DNA of 64,000 nt, taken from contig NW_026944390.1 in the NCBI RefSeq assembly GCF_033439725.1, positions 1,240,001 through 1,304,000 on the forward strand, in the 5' to 3' direction. Positions 20,435-32,965 of this stretch are shown piece after piece. The notes below the pieces were generated by a model that was not told the origin of the DNA, searched no databases, and worked only from the letters and a program-made list of their open reading frames with translations. This DNA comes from Neurospora tetraspora. Its lineage: Eukaryota; Ascomycota; Sordariomycetes; Sordariales; Sordariaceae. The position numbers were made by a program, and so were the translations under genes. Position 1 is the first letter of the stretch; each line of letters begins with the position of its first letter.

Positions 20435-21115
20435 TCACCACGCCCACTTATTTCGTTCCGGGTTATTTCGCTGGCCTTGCTGAGCGCCTGGATTTCTGCC
20501 AAACAAAAAAGTATCTGGATTGTCCTGTCCCTGAGCCGCAGGTGTAGTTGATACCGAAGAAGGTCGCCAATTCACCGCAGACGAGGAACGGCCCTGATTT
20601 CTGCCAAAAGAGAACTCATCTGGATTGCTCTGCTCTTGAGGCACAGGCGTAGTCGATGTCGAGGAAGATCGCCAATTCACCGAAGACGAGGAGCGTCCCT
20701 GATTTCTCCCAGAGGAAACAGTATCTAGGTTGTTCTGACCTTGAGCCACAGGTGTAGCTGATTGCGAGGAGGATCGCCAGCCGCTAACAAATTGGGAAGT
20801 AGTTGAATGACGCTCTTCTGCAACCGTTTCCGAACGCGACAAGCGACGCGAGAATTGGTCACCACCGGACTGATTGCGTAGGCGCGCTGAATCTGTGCCT
20901 AGACCTGTGCCTGTACTGCCTTGGTCTAATACAATGTCCCACAAAGACCGTAAATTTTCTTGTACTTCTTCAGCGTCCGACTTCGCCTGCTGTTGCCTTT
21001 CCGCATCCTGACTTCTTTGCAAATATGTATGGCCAATTATACTCTGATCAGTGCTTGTAGTCCCATGCGGTTGCGGTAGCACTCTTTGCCCGGCCGAATG
21101 CGATGTTTTATCTTC
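20435..21115 (-). other. In-frame open extension downstream of the NST1 stop
   Basis: Immediately after the NST1 TAG (21116-21118) the same frame stays open for 226 codons and contains no ATG, so it is not a separate gene by normal rules. It encodes a Gln/Ser-rich segment and about two and a half tandem copies of a 38-40-residue unit with FGRNQGRSSS, NWRSSS and STTP in common. The same frame, same strand and coding-like protein repeats suggest it belongs to NST1 through stop readthrough, an 84-nt optional intron (about 21044-21127) or loss of a sense codon. Confidence 0.5.
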
Positions 21116-24100
21116 CTATGATCTGACATTAAATGAACCTGAACCGACGATCGGGCTGCCGATATCTCCGGGATGTTTGATAGGGCGGTATGGAGCTCGT
21201 GAAGCATCATCGTCCGGAACATAGCGAATGAGCGGGGTTCCAGTTGGCGACAAGGGGTCCCGCACAACAAAACTCCCACCGCCATTGGACGGGTTTCCTT
21301 CCGTATCGCATATATCAAGAACTTCTTTTTCGTTCACTGTAAACTGCTTCATATGCACCATGATTTCCCCCAACGGGATGAACCCATCGTAACTCGAACT
21401 ACCACCAGCACCGAGATCCTCGCATACAGCGCAGAGCGCCTTGCGAAGTGTCACAGACCTCGGGGCACTACGCTCCACGATGGATGGATTTCGGCCCATA
21501 ATCCCTGGCGGTGCCGCCTGGCTCCATGGTCCGTGATGTGACGATGATGGGAACCCCGGAGGCGGTGGTACGAATGGGTTGTGTTGAAGTGGAGGTACCG
21601 GATTCCACGGGTTGTTCTGGTGTGGCAGTGGAAAACCGGCTTCCATCCCAAACGGTCCCCCACCAAATCCAGGTGCAGGTCGAGCCCCGGGCGCAGACGT
21701 CCCAAGCAGACCAAAATGAGGCCGGGCAGGGAAATCTTGCTGAGTGTCATCAGGCTCAAGCAGTGCACTGCTCCCGAGATGTACTTCTTGTTCCGCCTTA
21801 TCGGTTCCGTTCGTCGAGGACTCGGGTGATCGTCGCTGTCCATGGACCACGCTGGCCGGTCTTCCTATGGGCGTCGGCCGGCTGATGGGCTGACTTGAAG
21901 AGCCGACAAGCCCCGTTTCGAAGCTACCGGAACCCTGACGAGCGTGAGACGGCACGCTATCTTTGCCTATCAACGAGCTCAATCCAGAAGGCAAGCCTGC
22001 AAAGCTTGAGACAGGTGAATCCAGGGGCCCGGGGAATCCAGGTGGATGCATCGGCATTGCCCGTCCGCCTAATGGCGTAGGAAAACCTGGTGGCGCCGCC
22101 ATCATCCCCGGTGCCACTCTGTTATAGCTGTTGGCGGGGTTATAGAAGGGAGGATATTGGGGCTGCATGTGGTTACTGAAACCAGGCGGGGGCTGAGGAG
22201 TTGGTTGGAATGGCATGTTCATCGAGGGGCCACCGAAGGGACTTGGCTGGGATTGAAGTGATTTGGGACCCGCGTTGACGGTTGCCGAGGGGGCGGGTGA
22301 CGGTAAATGTACCCCGCTGCTTTGTGTCCCGCCCACAACAATCCCAGGCTTGCTGGGCGGCTTCATGGGACCAGGACTTGTATGTACTGGTGTTAATGTG
22401 TGTGGAGAAGGGTTTTGGCTAGCGGCTGATCCCGGCTGAGATGTTGACCCTGAAGACGTTGTGACACTCTCTTGCTGGTGTGTTTGACGACTCTGAGCGG
22501 GGGCTGGCGCTTTTGGAAACGCTGGGGTGGCGACGGGAATGACCGGCGAGGCGTATACTGCAGGTTGTTGCGGTAAGGCTGGTACTGCAGCCGGCACAGA
22601 AGTCTGAGCCGGCTGAGCAGGCCTCTTGGGCAGAGTGATGGGCACAGGCGCTGTGGTTGCGAGAGCCGCAGCCTTCTGCGCTGCTCGGTCTTCCTGCTTT
22701 GACTTCTCCTTTGCCGCCTTCGCAGCCTCCATCTCCGCCTTGGCTTTGGCCTCCCTTTCCCTCTTCTCGCGTTCCTGCTGCTCCTTTTGTTCCCTTGCCT
22801 CCCGTTCCTTTTGCTCGCGGGCCTCCTTCTCCTTGAGACGCGCTTCTTCGCGGGCCTTCTTCTCCCGCTCTCTGGCCTCTCGCGCTTTGCGCTCGTTCTC
22901 CTCCCGCTCATGATTGCGTCGTTGGCGTTCAGCTTCCTTGCGCTTTCGTTCCTCTTCCTCCGCCTTCTTCTGAGCATCCTTCTGTTTCCTCTTTTCCTCT
23001 TCTCTTTGCCTTCTCTGTTCTTTTTGCCGGTCTTCCTCGGCTTTCTTCGCTTTCTCCTCAGCTATCTTTTCCTCTTCACGGCGTGCCTTCTCTTCAGCCT
23101 GAAGCTCTCTTTTCCTCGCCTGCCTTTCCTTCTTCTTTTGGGCTTCCTTCTGCTTTTTGACCTGGCGTTCTTCGGTTCGCCTTTTCTCGTCAGCTATTTC
23201 CTCGAGCAGCATGTTTTGCCGTTCCCTAGCAACCTTTTCACGGTACGCAGTAAGGACCCGCTGCTCGAACATCCTGGCAGCGAAGATCTGAAACATCCGG
23301 CGGCCTTCTTCCATGCGCTGCTCCTCGGTCATGGTTTCCTAAACGACAGATTAATGACTCAACACTCCCCAAAACGGTGCGACACGTAGAACCCATACCT
23401 CTTCGTCTCCACTGTCATACTCTTCCTCGTCGTCATCATCGTAATCCTCGTCGTAATCGTCGTCGTCTACCTCATCATCGGCCGGGGGGTGATAATGGGC
23501 ATTGCGGTCGCCATTGGTGGAGTGAGGAAAGGGGCTATTGAACTGCTCCCTCGCATCCTCCTCGCGAGCCATGCGCCGCTCGGCGAGCTGCTCCATCATT
23601 TCGATGAATTTTTTGCCGTCATTCTTCAGCAGGTCGTCGGCAACGGTTAGGATCCCGCCTAAAGAAGATGAGCCATAAGCGTTATTGCTAGTCCCCGGAG
23701 AGGGAATACTCTGTAGAAATGACGGAAGAATGGGGAATCTGTCCCTACCCTGCACAGTCAGGCTATTTCCGAAATTAAAAAAGTCTGCCGGGTAGTCGGA
23801 CCGATGCAGTTCTTCTGAAGGCTCATCATCACTGTAATCATCCTCCTCCTGCTCATCCTCGCTGTACTCTTCCTCAACCTCTTCCTCCTCGTCATCTTCT
23901 TCGGCACCATGGTCGACTATTTGCCCATGTGAGGGCTGGTGGTGACTTGAATAGCTTGTCGGGAGGCCACGCGGGCGCATACCGGTCATAGAGCCGAACG
24001 AGGGGCGTCGCCCCAACATCGGAGGCGCTTCGCCCTGGTTGGGATGGTTTGCGTACTGTTCCAATTCCTCGTAGTAAGCATCGTAAAGGCCCTCCAGCTC

Positions 24101-24922
24101 CTCTTCGATGGCCGTCCGCTTCCTTCCACACACAGTACAACTGCATGTGTGCTTCTGCTGCTCCTTCATCTTCTTGAGCACCGCATCCTTCTCGACCTTG
24201 ACCAGCTCCTTGCGTTCTGTCTCGCTCAACCCCAGCCAGAATTCTTTGATGCGCTCCCTCTCCTCCTGAGAACTGGTATTCCAAATCTTTTCCTTCGATA
24301 TGCCCGAGCGCTGCTGTTGGGACAAATGGGGCGCAGAGAGGTAGGCGTCATGGTGAGGACTGTTCGGCAGTTCGGCTGTAGCATTGCTCTTTTTCTTCTT
24401 TTTCTTGGACTTTTTAGAACTTGTAGTCGCCCCTTGCGCAAAGCCATTCTCGTGGGTATTCGAAGTCCGCGAATCTCTGCGGTCATTGAACTCTTCTGGA
24501 TGTTCATCTTGGCTGTCGTCGTGATCGGCTTCTGTGGATTGCTGCGCATTCGACGGCGAAGGGCTCGGAAAGCCATTCGAGGGTGCTGAGTTGGCTATGC
24601 CTTGCGTGGCAGCCGCCTTTGCCGCAGCTTTTTGACGCCGCTTTGCCTTCTTTTTATTGACAGGTTGCACCTGTCCCTCCACCTGACCTTGCCCATGACC
24701 TTGTGTATGCGAGGTAGATGCCGATTGTGGACCGGGAGCAGCATTCGCAGCGGTGGTGATCGTCGGGGACGGCTGGGCCGAGTCGGCTGGGGTTGACCCC
24801 TTGGGAACCGTGATGAACTTGGACCCATCTTTGTTTGTGTATTTTGCCGTGGCCTTGGAGGTGGGCGACTGCGGGGCTGGGGGCGGCGGTGGCACCGAAG
24901 GGTGACGACTGTTGCCCTTCAT
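21116..24922 (-). CDS. NST1: Stress response protein NST1
   Basis: Exons 24922-23399 and 23338-21116 (intron GTATGG...TTTAG, phase 0) encode 1248 residues. The N-terminus is Pro/Ser-rich; a basic [13 protein letters not shown] block, an RKRTA motif with paired cysteines ([10 protein letters not shown] at about residue 260) and a very acidic region (Asp/Glu runs, about 340-370 and 480-508) follow. Residues 509-745 are a long Arg/Lys/Glu/Ala coiled coil, then a Pro-rich region and a conserved C-terminal segment ([17 protein letters not shown]). This order is that of fungal Nst1, linked in yeast to salt tolerance as a negative factor and to P-body or splicing components; the molecular activity is not known. 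The downstream frame continues open beyond the stop. Confidence 0.93.
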
Positions 24923-26341
24923 GGTTTACTCTGGTATCAAGAATGAACGACGCGAGCAGGTTCGAGGATCGGGCACATGCAATATCGTGCGACGGTATCG
25001 GAGGGGCAAGGGATCCGGCCGAGAACTAAGATGAGGGCAAAGTAAGCTCCAAGCTGAGAGAGATGTGAGGCGGGTGGGCCACGGGCACCACAGGTCGGAT
25101 AATCGGGTGGGTAACGAGATGACTGAGTGGGATGATGATATGCAGTGTATGAAGACGTGAAGCCAAGCACGTAGCTCGCGGGAATAGAGCAACGGCAGTT
25201 CGACGCTGTCACTGTCGTGGTGGTGGGAAAAGAATGGAATGTAAAAGCGAGTCCTTGGTTCAAGCTCGAGGCAGAGTGGACTGGTTGGTGTGACTAGGTG
25301 CTGGGAGGGGTTGATGTACCACCACTAGCTCGAGTAGCAATGAGGTACCTCGCTGTCGCAGTCTTGGCCGGCAAAGGCGCGAAGGGAGGCTCGTGGGAAA
25401 GAGGGAGTACAGATTGGTGCAGATGACGCCAGCACGGTAGCTGAGGCAGGTGCATAGGTAGAGAGGTAGGTATGATGCGACCTGAGAGATCAGCGACTTG
25501 GGGACCAGGCGAAACTCACCTAAGAGAGAGGTAATGGAAGGGTGATGATTAATTAACGACAGGCACGGGGCAGCCCGCTACTAGGAGCAGAAAGCGCGCG
25601 TTTAGATAAAAGAACCGGCAGCGCAGTGGCGTCGGGATAGGATAAGGTACCTGTAGTCCGGGTGCCAGGGGAAAGAGGGACAGCCTCGTCCGTCAAGATC
25701 ATGAACAAGCTGGAGGCTGGAGGAAGGCGACCAAGAGGAAGTGGAGGTTACAAGAGGTACTTGTCGTTGTTAGGACAAGGCAAGGTCAGGTCAGGTAGAT
25801 TGAAGGCAGCGGGTTGAAAGGTAGTTGCAGCAGCAACGAGCAGCTACCAGGCCTGGAGACGATGCGATTGGAACTGGAGTGGAACGCGGCACCGGCAACT
25901 GAAATGATGCACGCCAGTGGAAGTAGAAGTCGAAGTGGATTCCCTTGGGCGGGCAGGGCGGGCAGGGTCGGCAGCCTTCCACCTTCAGCGAATGTGGCTC
26001 CTTCCTGCTGTTCGGATGTTTTCAGACGCCGCTTCCCTGCTGCGTCGCGTTGTGTCTTGACTTCAAAGCTGGGTCGGGTGGCCTCAAATTCCACGGCATT
26101 CATCATTTCAGTTCAGTTTCAGACTGGACCCCACATTATCCCGCACCATCCACAAATGACAACGATCCCCAGATTTTCATTGGTAAGCCACAGCGAGGCT
26201 GACCATCACGTGCTGTCAGCTTCGACGTTCAAAAAGAGAATCATGCCCCTGATGACGACGCTCGCCAAATGACGCTCTGATCCTCGAATTTCCACTGCTG
26301 CGCTAGCGACAATCTTATCGATAAGTCGACTGTGACCTGTA
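24923..26341. other. NST1 upstream region
   Basis: Long divergent-facing upstream region of NST1 with no supportable gene. The 136-codon and shorter frames here have no domain content. Confidence 0.5.
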
Positions 26342-26635
26342 CAATTCAATACTGGTTTGTTTGTTAGTTTGGTTCTTCGAGCATGGGTTGAACAGGGGAG
26401 TTTTAGAGCTCTTATTGGCCTTTGAAGAGAGGAACTGTCCTCCGTTTGAAGCATTATGGGATAATGACAAGGGTTTAAGACGCCACAGAAGCCTCTTATG
26501 TCTCTCTCCGACTCCTTCAAGACTGGACGATATCGGTCTACGGTAGTTAACCGATAGAAAGCCGAATGCTTTCCTATATCCAGCAAAGCGTTGGCTCTTT
26601 TGTACCAAACTAACAAACAAACCAGGGCTGGATTG
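26342..26635. mobile_element. TA-flanked inverted-repeat element (MITE-like)
   Basis: The ends (26342-26373 and 26604-26635) are inverted repeats matching at 28 of 32 positions; the inner 22 are identical, and include GTTTGTTTGTTAGTTTGG. Both ends are flanked by TA (26340-26341 and 26636-26637), the target duplication of Tc1/mariner elements. The 294-bp body has no open frame of note. The simplest reading is a non-autonomous Tc1/mariner-type MITE. Only one copy is seen in this window. Confidence 0.72.
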
Positions 26636-29358
26636 TACCTCTACGTATCACAGCGTGGGTATTTCACCACTGAGGCAGTCGCCCAACTTGGACGTTTTCA
26701 TGACGGCCTCTAGGCGCTTTTCTGGATTAATTGTTCGCATGTAATGTTCCAGCATGAGCGGTTCTGGTTACAGTGACTGAGATGTTTATCCCACCGGATT
26801 CTCTGTCAGCATATGCCGGCGATATGCATCACGTCCTTTCTGTCTTGACTCTCCCCAAGATACGACGACCAAGCTGTCATCGAGAACCTTCCATCTTCGC
26901 CTTGGACAAATAGCAGGTTGTTTTTGAAGGCGTGCCTGCTTCCCACGCATGGCAGCCCTAGAAGTGAGAGCCCGTCAGTGGCGAGACTTGAGCCTCCCAA
27001 GCCGCGTTCAAGCTTTCATTGTCAATACCTAACATCGGCCCAGATAAAGCAGGAAAATGGCAGAGATGCTGAAATCAGCTTTTTGGGGCCGGAAAAAGTG
27101 TTATCTGCCAAGAACCAGGGTTAGGGTCTTCTCCTTGGTTTGTTTACTTACCCCTGAAACATCTGCTGTATCTTTTAGAGCGACGATGATGTAGACGATA
27201 GCCTTCTTGGATCGTGGCTCACTAATGTCGAGGTGGTAAATACCGAAATGGCGCAGAGTTTGAATTGAAGCTGATTGAGCTGGAGGGTAATTGGCCTTGC
27301 TCATCATAAGCAAGACATGGTTCCAAACTCATGACATTCTCCTTTCTACACCAATGGTAAATACGGCTATCATGAGTTTGGAGATGCTGCGGGCGCCGAA
27401 ACGCATCTTCCACTTCGTAAATCCATACAGTCGGGCTGGCCGTCGTCTTGGCCGGTTACCGTATCCCAAGATAGGATACTTTGTGGGCAAAAGGGAGTGA
27501 AGCGTAAACTCAGCTGGAATTTCCTGCTCTTCGAACGGAATTCTTGCCCGGAAAGGAACAACTAACCAGGAACCCTGAAGGGCAAATCCTTACCCCGGAA
27601 AGTGAGTGCCGGCAATCGTCGTCTTGGGGATGTTCATGTTGGATTCTCGATGCTGGGCTCCGGAGAGTGGGTAGTGGGCAGTAAGCGGCTCGCGGATCGC
27701 TTCAGCCCCGAGCCTCAGGGGTCGTTTTCGGAAGCATTACATAATTTGTGCACAGCCTCAGCACCGTTTAAGCTTCAGCGCTGCCATGACCTATCAGAAA
27801 CGCTCGTTGCGCCCTGACATGCTTGATATGGCTGTGATGACAAGCACAAGCTAGAAGTGGAAGCGGCCCACCCGTCAACACGAGGTAGGACCGCTATTTT
27901 TTTTGTATCTTGCCAGCATCCCGCATGGGGAAAAGAGTGACGTTTCATCACATCATGAGAGAGTCTCGTGAGAGCCAGAGAAGACTGCGCAGACTTGGGG
28001 AAATGTCCAATTGTAGGAGGTTGCTGGAAGTGAGGGTAGGACGACGGGAAGACTTGTTGCAACTTGGTGCAACAGACAGCTCAGGACAGCTCCCACACAT
28101 GCACATCCCGAGTTGGCTGTTGTTCTGGAGGGTCGTCACTGTAATTCTGAAAAGGGAACCAAGAAAGCAATTAATGGCCCCTGATGCGCCGTGCCTGGGA
28201 ATCGTGGATTTGTACAAGTATGTGTCTCCCCAAATGTCCCCAAATGTCCCCGTCGCGGCGACAGGGGTCGGACCAACACCAACCTGGAAGCAACCCAGGC
28301 CGGCCGAAGACGAGCTTTGACGAGCTTTGACGAAGCCTGTCGGTCACCGTAATCTTGACTGTGTTCGTCGCTGCTGTGGTGGATGAGTGTAAGTGAGGAG
28401 TGAGAGAGAGTCGGGTGGAGAGCCCGGACCACGTACCGTTTATTCTAGGAGTTCGGCGTTTTGAGGCCTCGCTGCCAGGGTGTTTATGTAAGCCGCCGTA
28501 ATTCGTCCCATCAGTTTCCTCAGTTCATCCTTCATAGCGAGAAGCCCCCCCGTCCTTGATCAGCAGCTATCAACCGTTGTTTTCCCCTCAAAATTTCCCA
28601 CGAAACAACCAACACCACAAGTCCAAGTCCAGGATTCCAGGCAACCAGTCTACGGTCAATTCCACTTTTATTCCATTGTTACGGACTCCTCACTTCAGTC
28701 CACGGCTTACCAACCTTATCACCCGGGTTACCAACGACGAGCACTGACACTGTACGCTGGTCACTGTCCAACTACCGCTATCTTGACTCCCGCTCCGCTA
28801 GCCGTGTTGCGCGCGCGACTTCCACTTCCACTGCAGTTCCAGGTCCATTTCCAGTTCCAGTCCTGGCCCTTTCATTCTAACCCAACCGTCACTTTTTTCA
28901 ACTTTTCCATCTTTTCCTCCTCGTCCCGTCTCCAATTGCTCCTCGCTCCATCCCACCTGTTCATCCAATTCTGCCGTCAACGCAATTCAACGCACGCGCT
29001 CTACCACTCTCCCGATTGAATCGCTCGTCTGCCTCTTGGCCTCTCGCACGCCTGCTGGTACCTCCAGGTTGACCGCCCCTCTAACGCATCTTCTCGTACC
29101 TCGACCCGACATACACTCTCGACCAACCCCCTCACATCCCAACTGTTCGTACAGTTGCAGCGGCGACGACTCCAATCCCCGAACGGAATATCCCGATAGA
29201 TCTTCATCGATAGCAATTCGAAATTGAAAAACGCAAGAGCATCGCCTACCACACACCGTCGACAGCGCAGAGACCCAGGGGGCTCGAGGTCCTCTTAGGC
29301 GAAGTGAGCTTGGTTTGGACAAACACAAGGCTCAGGACATCTACCGCCATTACCCAAA
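26636..29358. other. Gene-poor region and RHO2 leader
   Basis: No supportable gene between the MITE-like element and RHO2. The last 800 bp are pyrimidine-rich with TTCCA/TTCCAG repeats (28815-28870) and are probably the RHO2 promoter and 5' UTR. A short ATGTCCCCAA duplication occurs near 28232-28250. Confidence 0.5.
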
Positions 29359-30503
29359 ATGGCATCAGGCAGCCCTCAGAATGTCATCCGCAGGTAAGCT
29401 AGCACCTGTCTTGCTTGGGCTTTACGATTCCGGAAATGATGGAGAACTACGGGACCGAATCAGTCCGACCCAGAGCTCTTCGAGTGACCGATTTGGAACA
29501 CCAAACCCCTTCCCCGCCGTTGTGCTGCACCAGCCTCCAGAACAGACAGTCCAGCAACTCGTTGCCGCGCCAATCCACAGACGCTAATCCTCCGTGTGAT
29601 TCAGGAAACTCGTCATCATCGGCGACGGTGCTTGCGGGAAAACCAGTTTACTGAGCGTCTTTACTTTGGGTTTCTTCCCAGCCGTAAGTTACCAGATCCG
29701 ATCCCACACACTCACCTGCCTTCCTGTCATTCGTACCCTAGAATCAATGGCTAACATGTACCTGCGCGGGAACAGACATATGTGAGTAGAATCCGCCGGT
29801 GAAACCGTACGCGGCACGGGCCTTCGGTGTCCCCGTGCCCAATGCTTCCTGTGCTCTTGAGCATATTGCATCAACATCCTCCCAAATACACCCGTCTTAA
29901 CACTCGCTGTCCATGTTCTCGTCGCGCTGACCGGCATCGATATTCAACAGATACCCACCGTATTCGAGAACTACGTTACCGACTGCCGAGTAGACGGAAA
30001 GTCGGTTCAGCTAGCGCTATGGGATACAGCCGGACAAGAAGACTATGAGCGATTACGACCACTAGCATACTCGAAGGCGCATGTCATTCTAATAGGGTTT
30101 TCTGTCGACACGCCAGATTCTTTGGACAATGTTAAACACAAGGTGGGTGGTTCGAGCGACGCATCGTTTCAGCAAAGCAACAAGACAGACCGCTAACCAA
30201 GACATTACACAGTGGGTCACCGAGGCCAATGACAGATGTCCCAATGTTCCCATCATTTTGGTTGGTCTCAAGAAGGATCTTAGGGGAGATCCAGTTGCCA
30301 TCGAAGAAATGCGGAAGCGATCCCAACGATTCGTGATGGAGGACGAAGGCCAGAGGATAGCAAAGGAGATTGGCGCTCGAAAGTACCTCGAATGTTCCAG
30401 TCTTACCGGAGAAGGTGTTGACGACGTATTCGAGGCAGCCACGCGAGCGGCGCTGCTAACGTTCGAGAAGAAGGAAGGAAGCGGGTGCTGTGTGATTCTA
30501 TGA
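29359..30503 (+). CDS. RHO2: Rho-type GTPase Rho2
   Basis: Five exons, 29359-29393, 29605-29683, 29776-29781, 29951-30142 and 30213-30503, give 200 residues. The P-loop is GDGACGKTS (18-26), switch I reads [11 protein letters not shown], switch [16 protein letters not shown], and the specificity loop LVGLKKDL. The C-terminus GSGCCVIL has a CAAX box ending in Leu (geranylgeranylation) with a preceding Cys for palmitoylation, typical of Rho2 rather than Rho1, 3 or 4. Rho2 acts at the plasma membrane upstream of protein kinase C and cell-wall synthesis. Exon 3 is only 6 nt (codons Thr-Tyr) but is required: without it switch I loses two residues conserved in all Rho proteins. A very long pyrimidine-rich leader precedes the ATG. 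Confidence 0.94.
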
Positions 30504-32242
30504 GGAGCAAGGGATAGGGGGATCCATTTGAAGCCTCTCCATTCGCCATCCTTTCTCTCGGACGATCGTGCGCAAGGATTTGAGAACAAGCGCGGCTGCA
30601 GCCGAGACGAGCACAGTCAGTTTTTGATTCGCGGATGACTGGTATATATGGCTTCAAACTCGAAAGGGAACGGGAGTGGGGATCAAAAACCACAAAGGAG
30701 ACTCCCTCTTTGGCTTGGTTGAAAAGAGCAGGGACCTGCAGCCGCTTGGCTGGAGGGCTCTTCAGTCTGAACTCTCCGCAACTCGACAGACGCACATGCT
30801 CTCTCCGAACTCGTTGAAGCCGACTTGACGGGTCCGACCTCGCCTCACACTCTCCCCACATCAACCTTGTTGCTCAACATGGCATCAAATGCCGGGACGA
30901 AGAATGACCATAATGATCCACATGGGTTTCATTTTCATTCAGCCAGATGGTTAGGCAGGAGTAAGGGACGCGGCACATGAGAAACTCATCCAGCCTTGTT
31001 CTCAGACATATCTATCTTATGTATTAATATGGCTTTAGACTTTCCTTCGACTGTCACGGTTTTCTTTTTGTCAACTAACAAAGCAGTGGGTTTGGATGAC
31101 CTGGGCGACACAGTGTGGTTGGCACATGTTTTGCTCCCTGGGTTTCACATCTCACACCGTCAGCATTATTCATTTTGCGGCTTGCGGTGAAATCTGGCAT
31201 CATCTGTGTTATTCGGGTGTCAAAAAGGCAGAGAGGGAGGTCAATGGGGATCTCATCTTAACTTTTCTAAATATCTACAACCCGCGGAAATCTGCTTGTG
31301 CAAAATAACTGGAATGGCTACTGATGGAAGGGGTGCAAGGGAGAACATGGTGATGGGAAAGAGGAGCAAAGTCATCAGGGGCGGAGGCAATCATTGTTCT
31401 TAATACTCGGGCAGATTATGTCGCAGCAAAATGAGTTGCTGAGGAGATAGAACTGCTGGTCAGACACGTATTCTATGCCACTCGAAATTCCACATATATC
31501 GGTTAGCACTGCGTGATGCCTACGAGTGAGTGAATTGTGAACTGAAAGGTTCCTTAGGTTTGGCTGTGAGTTGCCAACACTGCCTTGAGTGAAGTTACAT
31601 GGAGAAACTCGCAAAGAGAAGCACAAGGATGCACTCGAGAGACAAGCAAGGACGTCGATGAATGCTCCAAAGTTTATCAAGAGGCATTGTGTAGTAAAGC
31701 CATGTGCCTGTATTGCCTTGTTTCCTACCAAGCGAGATCCTTATACACATACAAATACACGTGGTAACAGGTACACGGCTCAGTCTCGCTGTACTGTCCT
31801 CTTCTCAGCATCCTTGAGCAAGAGGACTGCAGCGGTCGCTGGGTTTCCTCCTTCCAGAACCACCCAGTTGCGTGCCTCAAGACGCCCATCCCTCGACTCG
31901 ACAAGAATCTCGCTCTGCGGTTTCGGTCGTCCTCGGGGTCACCATGATTTCACCATGTCCCTCCGTTCCCAAATCGCAGACAGACGGACATCATGATCAG
32001 AAGAGCCCACAAGCCAGAACCAAACCGGTGGGGGAAAATGACGAGAAAAATCGTAGCAAATCCATGGAAAATCCTGCTCATCCCTACTCGTACAATCAAT
32101 CACTCAAAATCCCCTTTTGGTCCCTGGTCCCTTTCCATCTTATTGCTTCCTTCCCCAGAGATTGTTACACCTCATGCATGTCCAGACCCCTCCATTCTTT
32201 TCATACCCTCCATTCTTCCCTTCCCTTCCCACCCAACAAAAT
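30504..32242. other. Intergenic
   Basis: Lies between the 3' ends of RHO2 and mL40 (convergent). No gene seen; all frames are short and without domains. Confidence 0.5.
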
Positions 32243-32848
32243 TTACCGCTTCCACTCATGATTCCAAGCCTGCCTACCCGGCGTCTCCACCAACGCCCGA
32301 CTAGCATACTCAATCGGAATGCTCTTGAGTCCATACACCCCCGTCTTCAGCATCGCCACGCGATACAGGTATCCCGTCTCCCTCGTTCCGGGGCCCTCTG
32401 TGTTGCGGAGCTCCTCACACGCATTGCTCATGCTCTGGTGCTGCTGCATCAGGATACGCTCGCGCTGCTCGCGCTGCTGGCGACGCCAGAGCAACCAAGC
32501 GCGATGGATCGCCCAGTGGCGCAGGTACCTGTTGCGGCCGAACCGGAGGGGGGGCGGGATCCGCTTGGGCGACAACACGGCAAAGTGTCGCAGGATGTTG
32601 ATGATGCGCGGGTCGACTTGCTTGGGACCCTTGGACTTCTTGGCGCCGGCCTTTTGGCCCGAGAACATGCCGGCTGGGGGACCGCCTTTGCCCTTGGTCG
32701 CGTAGGAAGCGGTTTGCTGCTGGTGCTGGATAGCGGGGAGGGCGGCGGTCGCGGGCTTGGTGAGGAGGAGGGATGATGGCGAGGAACGCGCGCCGGCGAA
32801 GAGGCGGGTGGCGAGGCCACGGAGGGATGTGAATGTTGAGGACGACAT
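32243..32848 (-). CDS. MRPL28: Mitochondrial large-subunit ribosomal protein mL40
   Basis: A 201-residue intronless frame. Residues 1-50 are a mitochondrial targeting sequence (Ser/Arg/Ala-rich, MSSSTFTSLRGLATRLFAGA). The core has VDPRIINILRHFAVLSPKR and LRFGRNRYLRHWAIHRAWLL, the signature of mL40/MrpL28, then a Gln/Arg-rich helix and the terminal GVYGLKSIPIEYASR segment. It is a structural protein of the mitoribosome 54S subunit. The two N-terminal methionines further down are inside the targeting region, so the first ATG is used. Confidence 0.93.
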   Translation of the reverse strand: MSSSTFTSLRGLATRLFAGARSSPSSLLLTKPATAALPAIQHQQQTASYATKGKGGPPAGMFSGQKAGAKKSKGPKQVDPRIINILRHFAVLSPKRIPPPLRFGRNRYLRHWAIHRAWLLWRRQQREQRERILMQQHQSMSNACEELRNTEGPGTRETGYLYRVAMLKTGVYGLKSIPIEYASRALVETPGRQAWNHEWKR

Positions 32849-32965
32849 GGTGGGTGCGTGTATTGGGGGTTCGCGTCTTCGTGTGCTTGTGTGTGCTTTC
32901 GTGTATTTCTTGTTACTTCGACTTCGTTTTCTCTTGTCGCGCAGTGCGTGGTCGTCGATAGTCGG

